A stretch of 12,088 bases of DNA from Ilumatobacteraceae bacterium (GTDB lineage: Bacteria; Actinomycetota; Acidimicrobiia; Acidimicrobiales; Ilumatobacteraceae): the NCBI GenBank assembly GCA_021741795.1, contig JAIOXC010000032.1, forward strand, positions 1 through 12,088. The letters are read 5' to 3'. The notes beneath the pieces were generated by a model that was given only the letters and a program-made list of their open reading frames with translations, was not told the DNA's origin and made no database searches. Below are positions 6,150-12,088 of the stretch, one piece after another; the stretch's first letter is position 1; each line of letters starts with the position of its first letter. Made by a program: the position numbers and the translations under genes.

Positions 6150-6637
6150 CAGGAAATCTTTACAGGAATTGGCGAGTCAATGAGGTCGGCAAGTTTGATA
6201 AATACAGACGTGTGCAAAATGATGGTGACACCGTTTGGCACAAGCAGGCTGAACACGTTTGTGCAGGTAATGCTGCGACCAGTGTTGATGTTGGTGACGG
6301 TGACAACTCGACCGATAGGAGCCTCGATGCTGTAGCAAACAGCAGTTTCGGTGTAACCCAAATTGCTGTATGAAGCAGTGCCGGTAATGACATCGGTTTG
6401 CGCTGCAGGGTATGCAATGGCGGCCGAACCTGTTGGTGCGAGAGGCGCTGGACCACCGAGAATGACGGGTGAGGGAATTTCGGTCTCGTCGATTGGAGGA
6501 ACAGTTGTGGCAATCGTGACCGTGGTTGTCACTGCATCACTCGAGTCGCTATTGAAACCGCGAACGGTAAACATGATGAGCAGTGTGATCGCAGTGAGCA
6601 CCGCGATGCGTCTCCGCTCAAAAACTGACAGAACCAC
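6146..6637 (-). CDS. Membrane-anchored protein with degenerate RlpA-like double-psi beta-barrel domain
   Basis: This is a 163-residue protein with a GTG start (6637), directly preceded in frame by TAG. A cytoplasmic ERRR is followed by one hydrophobic segment (about 11-26), a Thr/Ser/Pro-rich linker (35-80) and a compact C-terminal domain (85-163). That domain reads GTASYSN, then PIGRVVTVTNINTGRSITC, then VFIKLADLIDSPIPVKISW. It resembles RlpA-like double-psi beta-barrels in the order G-A-S-Y, P-x-G-x-x-V-x-V-T-N, N-x-G-R-S and the C-terminal V-x-I-x-W. The acidic residues usual after the GRS strand (D-R-G-P and I-D-L-S in RlpA) are absent, and two cysteines (C101, C125) could form a disulfide. 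It lies 10 nt after tatD and overlaps rsmA by ATGA, the slot of rpfB in many actinobacteria. I infer a cell-wall-facing, probably non-catalytic protein. The fold call is from pattern alone. Confidence 0.6.
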   Translation of the reverse strand: MVLSVFERRRIAVLTAITLLIMFTVRGFNSDSSDAVTTTVTIATTVPPIDETEIPSPVILGGPAPLAPTGSAAIAYPAAQTDVITGTASYSNLGYTETAVCYSIEAPIGRVVTVTNINTGRSITCTNVFSLLVPNGVTIILHTSVFIKLADLIDSPIPVKISW

Positions 6638-6644
6638 CTAAATC

Positions 6645-6650
6645 ACGCTA
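6645..6650 (-). promoter_or_regulatory. TANNNT hexamer 7 nt before the GTG of the barrel protein
   Basis: TAGCGT (6650-6645 on the minus strand) overlaps the tatD stop codon and lies 7 nt before the GTG at 6637, which has no Shine-Dalgarno site. The position fits a leaderless internal promoter. A single hexamer is weak evidence, since TANNNT is expected about once per 64 positions. Confidence 0.22.
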
Positions 6651-7433
6651 CGGAGCAATGCCGGGAAACGCAAGGCGAGCATTGCGAGTCGTTGTTTTGG
6701 CAAGTTGGGCAACGGGCTCACCTCGCAAGTCGGCAATAAAGGTACCTACGGTTGGCACGAGCGATGGTTGGTTCGGTCTGCCACGATGCGGGACCGGTGC
6801 AAGAAATGGTGCGTCGGTTTCGAGCAACATATTTTCTGGTGGACACCACAACGCAGCTTCTCGCACATCGTCTGCAGTCTTAAACGTAACGATTCCAGAA
6901 AAAGATACGTACGCGCCGCGTTTCACGCACTCGCGGGCCTCGTTCTCGCCGCCAGTAAAACAGTGGAAGATTGTGCGCTCGGGTATGCCAACGCTGTCGA
7001 GTACGTCGAACGTGTCTGCCCATGCTTCACGAGTGTGAATCACAAGCGGCAAGTTGTGTTTGTTGGCTAAATCAATTTGTGCCGCAAACACATCGCGTTG
7101 CACATCGCGATCTGAATGATCGTAGAAAAAGTCAAGACCGCATTCGCCGATGCCAACAACTCGTGGTGAGTCGACAAACGGCAACACGGTGTCGAGACCG
7201 AGCTTGGCATCGTGAGGGTGAAGTCCAACAGTTGCCCACACATCGCTGTGTGCTGCTGCAATAGCGATTGCTTGTTGTGTCGTGGTTGCATCAGTGCCGA
7301 TAACGATCATCGTTGTTACGCCAGCATCGCGAGCTGCTTGCAATGCTCCGTCGGCACCACCGGGAATTGATTCTTCGTACACATGACAATGTGTGTCGAC
7401 CCACTCAATTGGTTGCATGGTCTGACTTGTCAT
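6648..7433 (-). CDS. tatD: TatD family metal-dependent hydrolase (DNase)
   Basis: TatD proteins are TIM-barrel metallohydrolases of the amidohydrolase superfamily. E. coli TatD is a 3'-5' exonuclease on DNA and RNA, linked to repair of oxidative damage. The 261-residue product keeps every expected metal ligand: H15 and H17 in VDTHCH, E97 in GIGECGLDF, H133 in VIHTRE, H157 in IFHCFTGG and D207 in LLETDAPFL. The family tail APVPHRGRPNQPS follows. The ATG at 7433 shares ATGA with the metG stop (7432-7430). The longer frame beginning at 7499 lies wholly inside metG and adds 22 residues with no family match, so it is rejected. metG-tatD is one of the most conserved bacterial pairs; the partner function is not established. 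The next gene begins 10 nt after the stop. Confidence 0.95.
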   Translation of the reverse strand: MTSQTMQPIEWVDTHCHVYEESIPGGADGALQAARDAGVTTMIVIGTDATTTQQAIAIAAAHSDVWATVGLHPHDAKLGLDTVLPFVDSPRVVGIGECGLDFFYDHSDRDVQRDVFAAQIDLANKHNLPLVIHTREAWADTFDVLDSVGIPERTIFHCFTGGENEARECVKRGAYVSFSGIVTFKTADDVREAALWCPPENMLLETDAPFLAPVPHRGRPNQPSLVPTVGTFIADLRGEPVAQLAKTTTRNARLAFPGIAP

Positions 7434-8935
7434 GCAGTTTTGCGTGGGAAAAGCGGATCGCCCTTCACAACAGTGACACCACCTGGGTACTGACCCCACT
7501 TGGTGTCGGCATCGATACGCAAATCGGTGATCGATCCCTTGAGACCAATGCGACTCCAGATTTTTTGGGTGCTCGTTGGCAAAGCGGGGTTGGCCAAGAT
7601 CGTGACGATGCGAAGTGCCTCAAGGGCATCGCCCATTACGCGGTCAACAGCTTCGCCCACTTCCATTTTCCACGGCTCATTGTTTTCGAGATGTGAGTTT
7701 GTTGCACGAATTAAGTTCCATGTTGCTTCAAGGGCCTTGCTTGGCTGCACTTGCGCCCATGCGTCTTTAGTCTCGCTCACTGCGGTTGCTGCAACTTGTG
7801 CGAGCGGGCTATCGAGCGTTGGCTTTGGTCCAAGACCGCCACACTTCTTTTCAACAACTGTGGCGATGCGGGCGGCCAAGTTGCCGAGGTTGTTGGCAAG
7901 GTCAGAGTTGTAGCGACTAATTAGGCCTTCGTAGGTGAAGTCTCCGTCGTTGCCGTATGCGGTGTCTGCAAGAACGTAATAGCGAAAACCATCAACACCG
8001 ATGTCATCAATCAGGTCGAGCGGGTTAACAACGTTTCCAGTTGTCTTGCTCATCTTTTCGCCACCGACAAGTAGCCAACCGCCAACCGCCCAGCCTTTTG
8101 GTGGCTCAATGCCTGCAGACATCAACATTGCCGGCCAATACACACAGTGAAAGCGAATGATGTCTTTGCCGATGAAGTGATAATCGACAGGCCACCTTTC
8201 GGCAAACGCTTTTTCGTCTGTGCCGTAACCAAGTGCAGTGATGTAGTTGGCGAGGGCATCAAACCACACGTATGCCACATGCGATTTGTCCCATGGAAGT
8301 GGAATACCCCATGTGAGAGTTTTGCGACTGATCGAAAAATCGTTGAGTCCACCTTTGATGAAGCCGATTACTTCATTCATGCGGAAGCCTGGTGTGATGG
8401 CCTGCGGGTGATCGGCGTACCACTTGAGCAAGCGGTCCTCAAAGCGTGACAAGCGAAAGAAGTAATTTTCTTCTTCGACATATGTCGTTTTGGTGTGATG
8501 AATAGGGCAGTTGCCGTTTTCTAATTCGTCTTCGAGGAAGTAGGCCTCGCATGCAACGCAGTATTGGCCTTGATAGACGTCGGACTCAATGTCGCCAGCG
8601 TCGTAGCAAGCCTGCAAGAGTTTTTGCACGCCAACGGCATGGCGCTTTTCGGTTGTGCGAATGAAGTCGTCATGGGTGATGTTGAGTCGCTGCCAGGCTT
8701 GCTCGAAGAGTGGTGCGATTGAGTCGGCAAATGCTTGAGGTGTTACCCCCTTAGCGTCGGCTGCCTGTTGAATCTTGAGACCGTGCTCGTCGGTGCCAGT
8801 AAGCAAATGCACATCGTCACCCAGCAACCGGTGCCAGCGCGAAACCGCGTCGGCAATGATCGTGGTGTAGGCGTGACCAAGGTGCGGTTGGGCATTCACA
8901 TAGTAAATAGGTGTAGTCGAACTGAACTTTGTCAC
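7430..8935 (-). CDS. metG: Methionyl-tRNA synthetase
   Basis: MetRS charges initiator and elongator tRNA-Met with methionine. The 501-residue class I enzyme has the HIGH motif as HLGH (18-21), LTGTDEHG (45-52) and the KMSKS loop as KMSKT (294-298). A single zinc knuckle is formed by C126, C129, C143 and H146, the same pattern as the one-zinc enzyme of Thermus thermophilus. The alpha-helical anticodon-binding domain follows, and the protein stops after DPLFPRKTA. It therefore lacks the C-terminal Trbp111-like dimerisation domain and is of the short, probably monomeric, type seen in mycobacteria. The start is GTG at 8935, needed to include TTPIYYVNAQPHLGH. GGAG lies only 2 nt upstream, too close to act normally, while TAGTGT sits 6 nt upstream, suggesting leaderless initiation. 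It heads the metG-tatD-barrel-rsmA-ispE operon. Confidence 0.97.
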   Translation of the reverse strand: MTKFSSTTPIYYVNAQPHLGHAYTTIIADAVSRWHRLLGDDVHLLTGTDEHGLKIQQAADAKGVTPQAFADSIAPLFEQAWQRLNITHDDFIRTTEKRHAVGVQKLLQACYDAGDIESDVYQGQYCVACEAYFLEDELENGNCPIHHTKTTYVEEENYFFRLSRFEDRLLKWYADHPQAITPGFRMNEVIGFIKGGLNDFSISRKTLTWGIPLPWDKSHVAYVWFDALANYITALGYGTDEKAFAERWPVDYHFIGKDIIRFHCVYWPAMLMSAGIEPPKGWAVGGWLLVGGEKMSKTTGNVVNPLDLIDDIGVDGFRYYVLADTAYGNDGDFTYEGLISRYNSDLANNLGNLAARIATVVEKKCGGLGPKPTLDSPLAQVAATAVSETKDAWAQVQPSKALEATWNLIRATNSHLENNEPWKMEVGEAVDRVMGDALEALRIVTILANPALPTSTQKIWSRIGLKGSITDLRIDADTKWGQYPGGVTVVKGDPLFPRKTA

Positions 8936-8941
8936 GGCTCC

Positions 8942-8954
8942 ACACTAATAGTCT
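8942..8954. promoter_or_regulatory. Back-to-back leaderless-type promoters for metG and the thioesterase
   Basis: The 25-nt gap between two divergent start codons holds two TANNNT hexamers separated by one base. TAGTGT on the minus strand (8947-8942) and TAGTCT on the plus strand (8949-8954) are each followed by exactly 6 nt before GTG 8935 and ATG 8961. In mycobacteria this is the position of the -10 when the first base of the mRNA is the start codon. No usable Shine-Dalgarno site exists for either gene. Confidence 0.55.
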
Positions 8955-8960
8955 GAACAG

Positions 8961-9773
8961 ATGACATTTGCCTTTGATTTAGCAACTGCAGTGCACGAAC
9001 AACAAAATGGTGAGTATTCAGGAGTTGTGCACGACGGATGGGACATTCGAAGCAATGCAAACGGTGGATATGTGATGGCACTCGTTGCATCAGCGATGCG
9101 AAGCGCTTCACAACGCCAAGACCCAATCTCAGTGACTGCACATTATTTGGCGCCTTTACCACCGGGCGAAGTGCACATTGCAACGGAAGTGGTGAAGCGA
9201 GGAAAAACCTTTTGCACAGTCTCTGCTGCGCTGCATCAAAACGGGCGAGAAGCAGTGCGTGTGATTGGCGCGTTTGGTGAAGCGGCAGGTCGCAACGAAT
9301 TTTCTACTTCTCTTTTCCACGTCGACATTGCGCCGCCAGCGTTGCCACCAATGACCGAATGCTCGCGACGACCTGCATCTGGCCCAGGGTTCAGCATGGG
9401 GCTGATGGACAAGCTCGATATTTGGTTACACCCCGACGACACCGGTTTTGCTCGGGGTGAACAAAGTGGCAAAACCATTGTGCGAGGGTGGATCAACTTT
9501 GCAGATGGCCGACCGATTGACACGCTTGCATTATTGCTCGTTGCAGATGCATTTCCGCCACCGGTGTTTCAAGTCATGACTGTGGCTGGCTGGGTGCCAA
9601 CTGTTGAACTCACTGTGCACGTGCGTGCGACTCCTGCGCCAGGCCCACTGCGTTGCGTGTTTAGCGCACACGTAGTGCAGGGTGGAATGTTTGAAGAAGA
9701 CGGAGAGATTTGGGATTCAACCGACACTCTTGTAGCGCAATCGCGACAGATTGGGCTCGTGCCGTTGATCTAG
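8961..9773 (+). CDS. Acyl-CoA thioesterase-like double-hotdog protein
   Basis: The 270-residue product resembles the actinobacterial thioesterase-like (TesB-related) family of tandem hotdog domains. The first domain carries NANGGYVMALVASAM (33-47) with the helix and glycine signature, the HYLAPLPPGEV strand (61-71) and VVKRGKTFCTVSAAL (77-91). The second has PIDTLALLLVADAFPPPVF, WVPTVELTVHVRA, and near the end WDSTDTLVAQSRQIGL, where the Gln in AQSRQ corresponds to the C-terminal Gln typical of the family. The likely reaction is hydrolysis of acyl-CoA to fatty acid and CoA in the cytoplasm; the chain length preferred cannot be told. There is no signal peptide. It is the only plus-strand gene of ordinary length in the window, wedged between rsmI (convergent) and metG (divergent), so it is probably a single-gene unit. 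The ATG at 8961 is probably leaderless. Confidence 0.8.
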   Translation: MTFAFDLATAVHEQQNGEYSGVVHDGWDIRSNANGGYVMALVASAMRSASQRQDPISVTAHYLAPLPPGEVHIATEVVKRGKTFCTVSAALHQNGREAVRVIGAFGEAAGRNEFSTSLFHVDIAPPALPPMTECSRRPASGPGFSMGLMDKLDIWLHPDDTGFARGEQSGKTIVRGWINFADGRPIDTLALLLVADAFPPPVFQVMTVAGWVPTVELTVHVRATPAPGPLRCVFSAHVVQGGMFEEDGEIWDSTDTLVAQSRQIGLVPLI

Positions 9774-9774
9774 C

Positions 9775-9792
9775 GTGCGCAGGCTTGCGCAC
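9775..9792. terminator. Bidirectional terminator-like hairpin between the thioesterase and rsmI
   Basis: A perfect 7-bp inverted repeat, GTGCGCA (9775-9781) and TGCGCAC (9786-9792), encloses the 4-nt loop GGCT. It lies in the 29-nt gap between the convergent stop codons of the thioesterase and rsmI. The plus-strand continuation is A/T rich (TGAACATAATTTATTT) but has no clean T run, and the minus-strand side has none. A shared terminator is the simplest reading. Confidence 0.6.
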
Positions 9793-9802
9793 TGAACATA
9801 AT

Positions 9803-10633
9803 TTATTTGAGCATCAATGCAAGTTCGTACACGTGTCGCTTTTGTATGCCGTACTTGGCAGCGACCTTGGCAGCAGCATCTTTTTTGCTCGAACCATTCC
9901 TGAGTTCGTCTCGTAATGCATCATTAATTTCTTCGTCTGTTGGCGGCGCTGGTGGTTTTGCACCTTCAAGCATCACTACGTATTCGCCGCGAGGTTCAGT
10001 TGTTTGTGCGTACTTGACTGCATCGTGCAAGGTTCCACGCCACATTTCTTCGTGCAATTTGGTGAGCTCGCGAGCCAGCACAACTCTGCGCATCGCACCA
10101 CACGCGGTTTCAAGATCGACAAGTGTTTTCTCTAAACGATGTGGTGCTTCGTACAACACAACAGTGCGCATCTCGGTTGCTACTTCGTCAATGAGCCGAG
10201 TGCGGTCGCTTCCACTGCGCGGCAAAAAACCCTCAAAGACAAAACGTGCAGTTGGCAAACCGCTGATTACGAGTGCCATTGTGAGGGCTGATGGTCCAGG
10301 TATTGCCGAAACGTTGATACCCGCGTTCAGTGCTGCTTTGACAAGTCGCTCACCCGGGTCGCTGATGCCTGGCGTGCCGGCATCGCTGACCAATGCGACA
10401 TCAATGTCGTCGAGCAACAGCGCCACTACGTGCTCGCAAGCGTCGTGCTCGGTGTGCTCGTTGATGACGATGTATTTCTTGCCAGAGTGCCCAAGATGTT
10501 GTAGTAACAAACCCGTGCGCCGAGTGTCTTCACAACAAACGACAGTCACTGAACCAAGTGTGTCAATGGCTCGCTGCGACATGTCGCTGAGGTTGCCAAT
10601 TGGTGTGGCGACAAGTGTGAGTGTGCCGCTCAT
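9803..10633 (-). CDS. rsmI: 16S rRNA (cytidine1402-2'-O)-methyltransferase RsmI
   Basis: RsmI methylates the ribose of C1402 in helix 44 of 16S rRNA, next to the ribosomal P site, using SAM. The 276-residue product shows the tetrapyrrole-methylase-like fold of the family. It has LVATPIGNLSDMSQRA at the N-terminus, CCEDTRRTGLLL, VSDAGTPGISDPGERLV (the glycine-rich SAM/RNA-binding motif), IPGPSALTMAL and SGLPTARFVFEGFLP. The small C-terminal helical domain ends near GSSKKDAAAKVAAKYGIQ. Length is typical (about 270-290). The ATG at 10633 shares ATGA with the stop of the DUF192 gene, so the two are translationally coupled. In many actinobacteria rsmI lies beside metG; here the thioesterase gene stands between them. 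RsmI and RsmA, both in this window, modify neighbouring parts of the decoding centre. Confidence 0.96.
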   Translation of the reverse strand: MSGTLTLVATPIGNLSDMSQRAIDTLGSVTVVCCEDTRRTGLLLQHLGHSGKKYIVINEHTEHDACEHVVALLLDDIDVALVSDAGTPGISDPGERLVKAALNAGINVSAIPGPSALTMALVISGLPTARFVFEGFLPRSGSDRTRLIDEVATEMRTVVLYEAPHRLEKTLVDLETACGAMRRVVLARELTKLHEEMWRGTLHDAVKYAQTTEPRGEYVVMLEGAKPPAPPTDEEINDALRDELRNGSSKKDAAAKVAAKYGIQKRHVYELALMLK

Positions 10634-10983
10634 GCGCTGCGCACTTCGATCAAGTCGCCTATTTGTAAGCCAAATCGTTCAATTGATCCAGATGACATCT
10701 CGACAATTGTTTTTGATCGACCAACGGGTGCTGCGACGCGCATTGGCTTAAGGTGTTCGGTTTTTACGACTAGTCCTGCGGCATCCAGATACAGCACATC
10801 GATTGCGCACTTCATGCCAATTGAATGAATCCATCTGCACGGGGAGATAACGAGTGCAGAATCAATGCTTGTTTGGCCGATGAGACCACGCCGACGCGAC
10901 TTTGCCGTGTTGGCAATATCGGCACTCGCAAGAACTGTTCCCTCGCACATCAGCCAAGCTGGAGAAAGCGGCTGAGTCTTCAT
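10630..10983 (-). CDS. DUF192 family protein
   Basis: This 117-residue protein matches the DUF192 family, whose function is unknown. The recognisable parts are SRRRGLIGQTSI (29-40), CRWIHSIGMKCAIDVLYLD (49-67, consensus C-x-x-I-H-T-x-x-M-x-x-x-I-D-V-x-x-L-D) and the C-terminal VEMSSGSIERFGLQIGDLIEV. C49, H53, M57 and D62 lie in the most conserved stretch. Unlike many DUF192 proteins it has no signal peptide, so it should stay in the cytoplasm. Its stop shares ATGA with the rsmI start, and it begins 16 nt after ychF, so it may belong to a ychF-DUF192-rsmI unit. No Shine-Dalgarno site precedes the ATG at 10983. TACGCT lies 7 nt upstream. Family assignment is firm; function cannot be given. Confidence 0.85.
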   Translation of the reverse strand: MKTQPLSPAWLMCEGTVLASADIANTAKSRRRGLIGQTSIDSALVISPCRWIHSIGMKCAIDVLYLDAAGLVVKTEHLKPMRVAAPVGRSKTIVEMSSGSIERFGLQIGDLIEVRSA

Positions 10984-10990
10984 ATTGATA

Positions 10991-10996
10991 AGCGTA
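10991..10996 (-). promoter_or_regulatory. TANNNT hexamer 7 nt before the DUF192 start
   Basis: TACGCT (10996-10991 on the minus strand) ends 7 nt before ATG 10983 in the 16-nt gap after ychF. No Shine-Dalgarno site is present, so a leaderless internal promoter is possible. On its own this is weak evidence, and the gene may simply be read through from ychF. Confidence 0.22.
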
Positions 10997-10999
10997 TTA

Positions 11000-12088
11000 C
11001 TAACTATTGTGTCGAATTTCTAGCGTGTCGCCATCACAGACTTCGTAGTCTTTGCCTTCAACACGGATCTTGCCAAGTTCTTTTGCCTTGTTCCAAGAAC
11101 CAATGGCGAGCAGTTCATCCCACGCGATCACGTCGGCACGAATAAAGCCACGCTGCAAGTCGGAGTGAATTTTGCCGGCGCACTCTGGGGCTTTTGCTCC
11201 GGCATTAAACGTCCATGCGCGAGTTTCTTTTTCGCCAGTTGTGAAATATGTGCGCAATCCAAGCAGGTGATACGCAGAGCGCACCATTCGTGGCAACGCA
11301 CCTTCGCCGAGGCCGAGTGCTTCGAGCATGTCGATGCGATCTTGACCAACCAACTGCGCTGCCTCTGCTTCGAGTTGCACGCTCATACCAAGTACTTCAA
11401 CAGTGCTTGCACTCGCGCTGCCCGGTGGTGCCAACTCGGCGCGTACAAGAGCTTCCATTGCGGGAATGGTGTCGAGCTTGTCTTCAGCCACGTTGACTAC
11501 AGCGAGCACTCGACGTGTGGTGAGCAAAAAATGTGGAGCAAGCAGCAAACGATCATCTTCGGAAATGCCCGCGCGGTAGAGCGGGCGACCTTCTGCCAAA
11601 TGAACTTGCGCTCGCTCGAGTGCTTCCATTTCTTCGGTGACGCTCTTGTCCATGCGCGCAGCTTTTTGTGTGCGCGACAAACGCGTCTCGACAGTTTCAA
11701 GATCGGCGAGTGCCAACTCAATTTCTACAACGCGCAAATGCTCGAGCGGGTCTGACGGGCCGGGAATGTCGTCGTCTTCAAAAGCACGCAACACAAAAAC
11801 GATTGCATCAACTTCGCGAATGTTGGCAAGAAACTTGTTGCCCAAACCTTCGCCCTTGCTTGCACCTTCAACAAGACCGCCGATGTCGACAACTTCAACA
11901 GTTGCGTAAACGGTGTTCTGAGTCTTGGACATTTCGGCAAGTGCTTCAAGACGAGGGTCGAGGACTTTTGCCACACCGACGTTTGGGTCTTTGGTCGCAA
12001 ACGGATAGGGGGCTGCAAGTGCAGCACCGTTGGTGAGTGCGTTATAAAGGGATGACTTGCCAGCGTTGGGCAAGCCGACAAGGCCAAA
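11000..12088 (-). CDS. ychF: Ribosome-associated ATPase YchF/OLA1 (partial, first few codons missing)
   Basis: YchF is a TRAFAC-class P-loop protein that binds ribosomes, prefers ATP over GTP, and is linked to oxidative-stress control. The frame stays open to the right edge, giving 362 residues plus stop. E. coli YchF has 363, so only about 3-5 N-terminal residues should be missing. Visible in order are the Walker A GLVGLPNAGKSSLYNALT at the edge, the G3 region VDIGGLVEGASKGEGLGNKF, ANIREVDAIVFVLRAF, and NVAED in place of the GTPase NKxD. That NxxE form is the known basis of ATP preference. The C-terminal TGS domain follows with GAKAPECAGKIHSDLQRGF and EGKDYEVCDGD. A TTG at 12073 could be read as a start but would cut through the P-loop motif, so it is not used. 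The DUF192 gene follows 16 nt after the stop. Confidence 0.96.
   Translation of the reverse strand, partial: FGLVGLPNAGKSSLYNALTNGAALAAPYPFATKDPNVGVAKVLDPRLEALAEMSKTQNTVYATVEVVDIGGLVEGASKGEGLGNKFLANIREVDAIVFVLRAFEDDDIPGPSDPLEHLRVVEIELALADLETVETRLSRTQKAARMDKSVTEEMEALERAQVHLAEGRPLYRAGISEDDRLLLAPHFLLTTRRVLAVVNVAEDKLDTIPAMEALVRAELAPPGSASASTVEVLGMSVQLEAEAAQLVGQDRIDMLEALGLGEGALPRMVRSAYHLLGLRTYFTTGEKETRAWTFNAGAKAPECAGKIHSDLQRGFIRADVIAWDELLAIGSWNKAKELGKIRVEGKDYEVCDGDTLEIRHNS

Noticed and set aside
8936..8960. Riboswitch or T-box leader before metG
   Set aside because: The gap to the divergent gene is only 25 nt. No leader could fit unless it lay inside the thioesterase, and no such structure was seen.
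9807..10751. Long 314-codon plus-strand frame opposite rsmI and DUF192
   Set aside because: It is antisense to two clearly identified genes, is serine-rich in the way shadow frames are, and shows no recognisable motif.
11000..12073. TTG at 12073 as the start of ychF
   Set aside because: It would begin in the middle of GLVGLPNAGKS and remove part of the nucleotide-binding loop. The frame continues open to the window edge.

Overview
The window reads as a stretch of actinobacterial chromosome of moderate GC (around half, by eye). It resembles Acidimicrobiia (Ilumatobacter-like or freshwater/marine relatives) more than a high-GC Streptomyces or Mycobacterium. The reasons are the gene order (rsmI / metG-tatD-x-rsmA-ispE / tRNA-Gln-prs-rplY-pth-mfd), a tiny actinobacterial-type ribosomal protein of the mycobacterial bS22 kind, a tRNA-Gln with no encoded CCA, and several start codons preceded by TANNNT hexamers instead of Shine-Dalgarno sites. 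The lineage call is inference from remembered synteny and protein style. It is core chromosome: I see no prophage, insertion sequence, integrase, CRISPR array or toxin-antitoxin pair.

Layout, in window order. Positions 1-4206 are a minus-strand block read as prs, rplY, pth, mfd (mfd runs off the left edge). A minus-strand tRNA-Gln(TTG) lies at 4299-4369, just upstream of prs. A 30-residue basic ribosomal protein of the bS22 / AURKAIP1-COX24 type is on the plus strand at 4438-4530, divergent from the tRNA and convergent with ispE. Positions 4564-8935 are a tight minus-strand operon read as metG, tatD, a small membrane-anchored double-psi beta-barrel protein, rsmA (ksgA) and ispE, with three four-base ATGA stop/start overlaps. 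A plus-strand acyl-CoA thioesterase-like gene (8961-9773) diverges from metG across only 25 bp. Positions 9803-12088 are a second minus-strand run read as ychF (start just outside the right edge), a DUF192 protein and rsmI. No stretch longer than 100 bases lacks a gene. The longest gaps are 86 nt (rplY-prs), 92 nt (prs-tRNA) and 68 nt (tRNA-bS22), and each is described.

Functionally the window is mostly translation and its maintenance. It holds methionyl-tRNA synthetase, tRNA-Gln, peptidyl-tRNA hydrolase, L25, a bS22-like protein, two 16S rRNA methyltransferases acting at the decoding centre (RsmA on A1518/A1519, RsmI on C1402) and the ribosome-associated ATPase YchF. Around these sit PRPP synthesis (Prs), isoprenoid precursor synthesis (IspE), transcription-coupled repair (Mfd), a TatD nuclease, DUF192 and a thioesterase.

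I found no wholly new multi-gene system. The most unusual item is the protein at 6146-6637. It occupies the tatD-x-rsmA slot where actinobacteria usually keep the resuscitation factor RpfB and Firmicutes keep YabE/Sps, yet it appears to carry only a degenerate RlpA-like barrel. Next come a nearly symmetric pair of divergent, apparently leaderless promoters between metG and the thioesterase, and a 10-bp tandem repeat that places TAA in all three frames at the end of prs.
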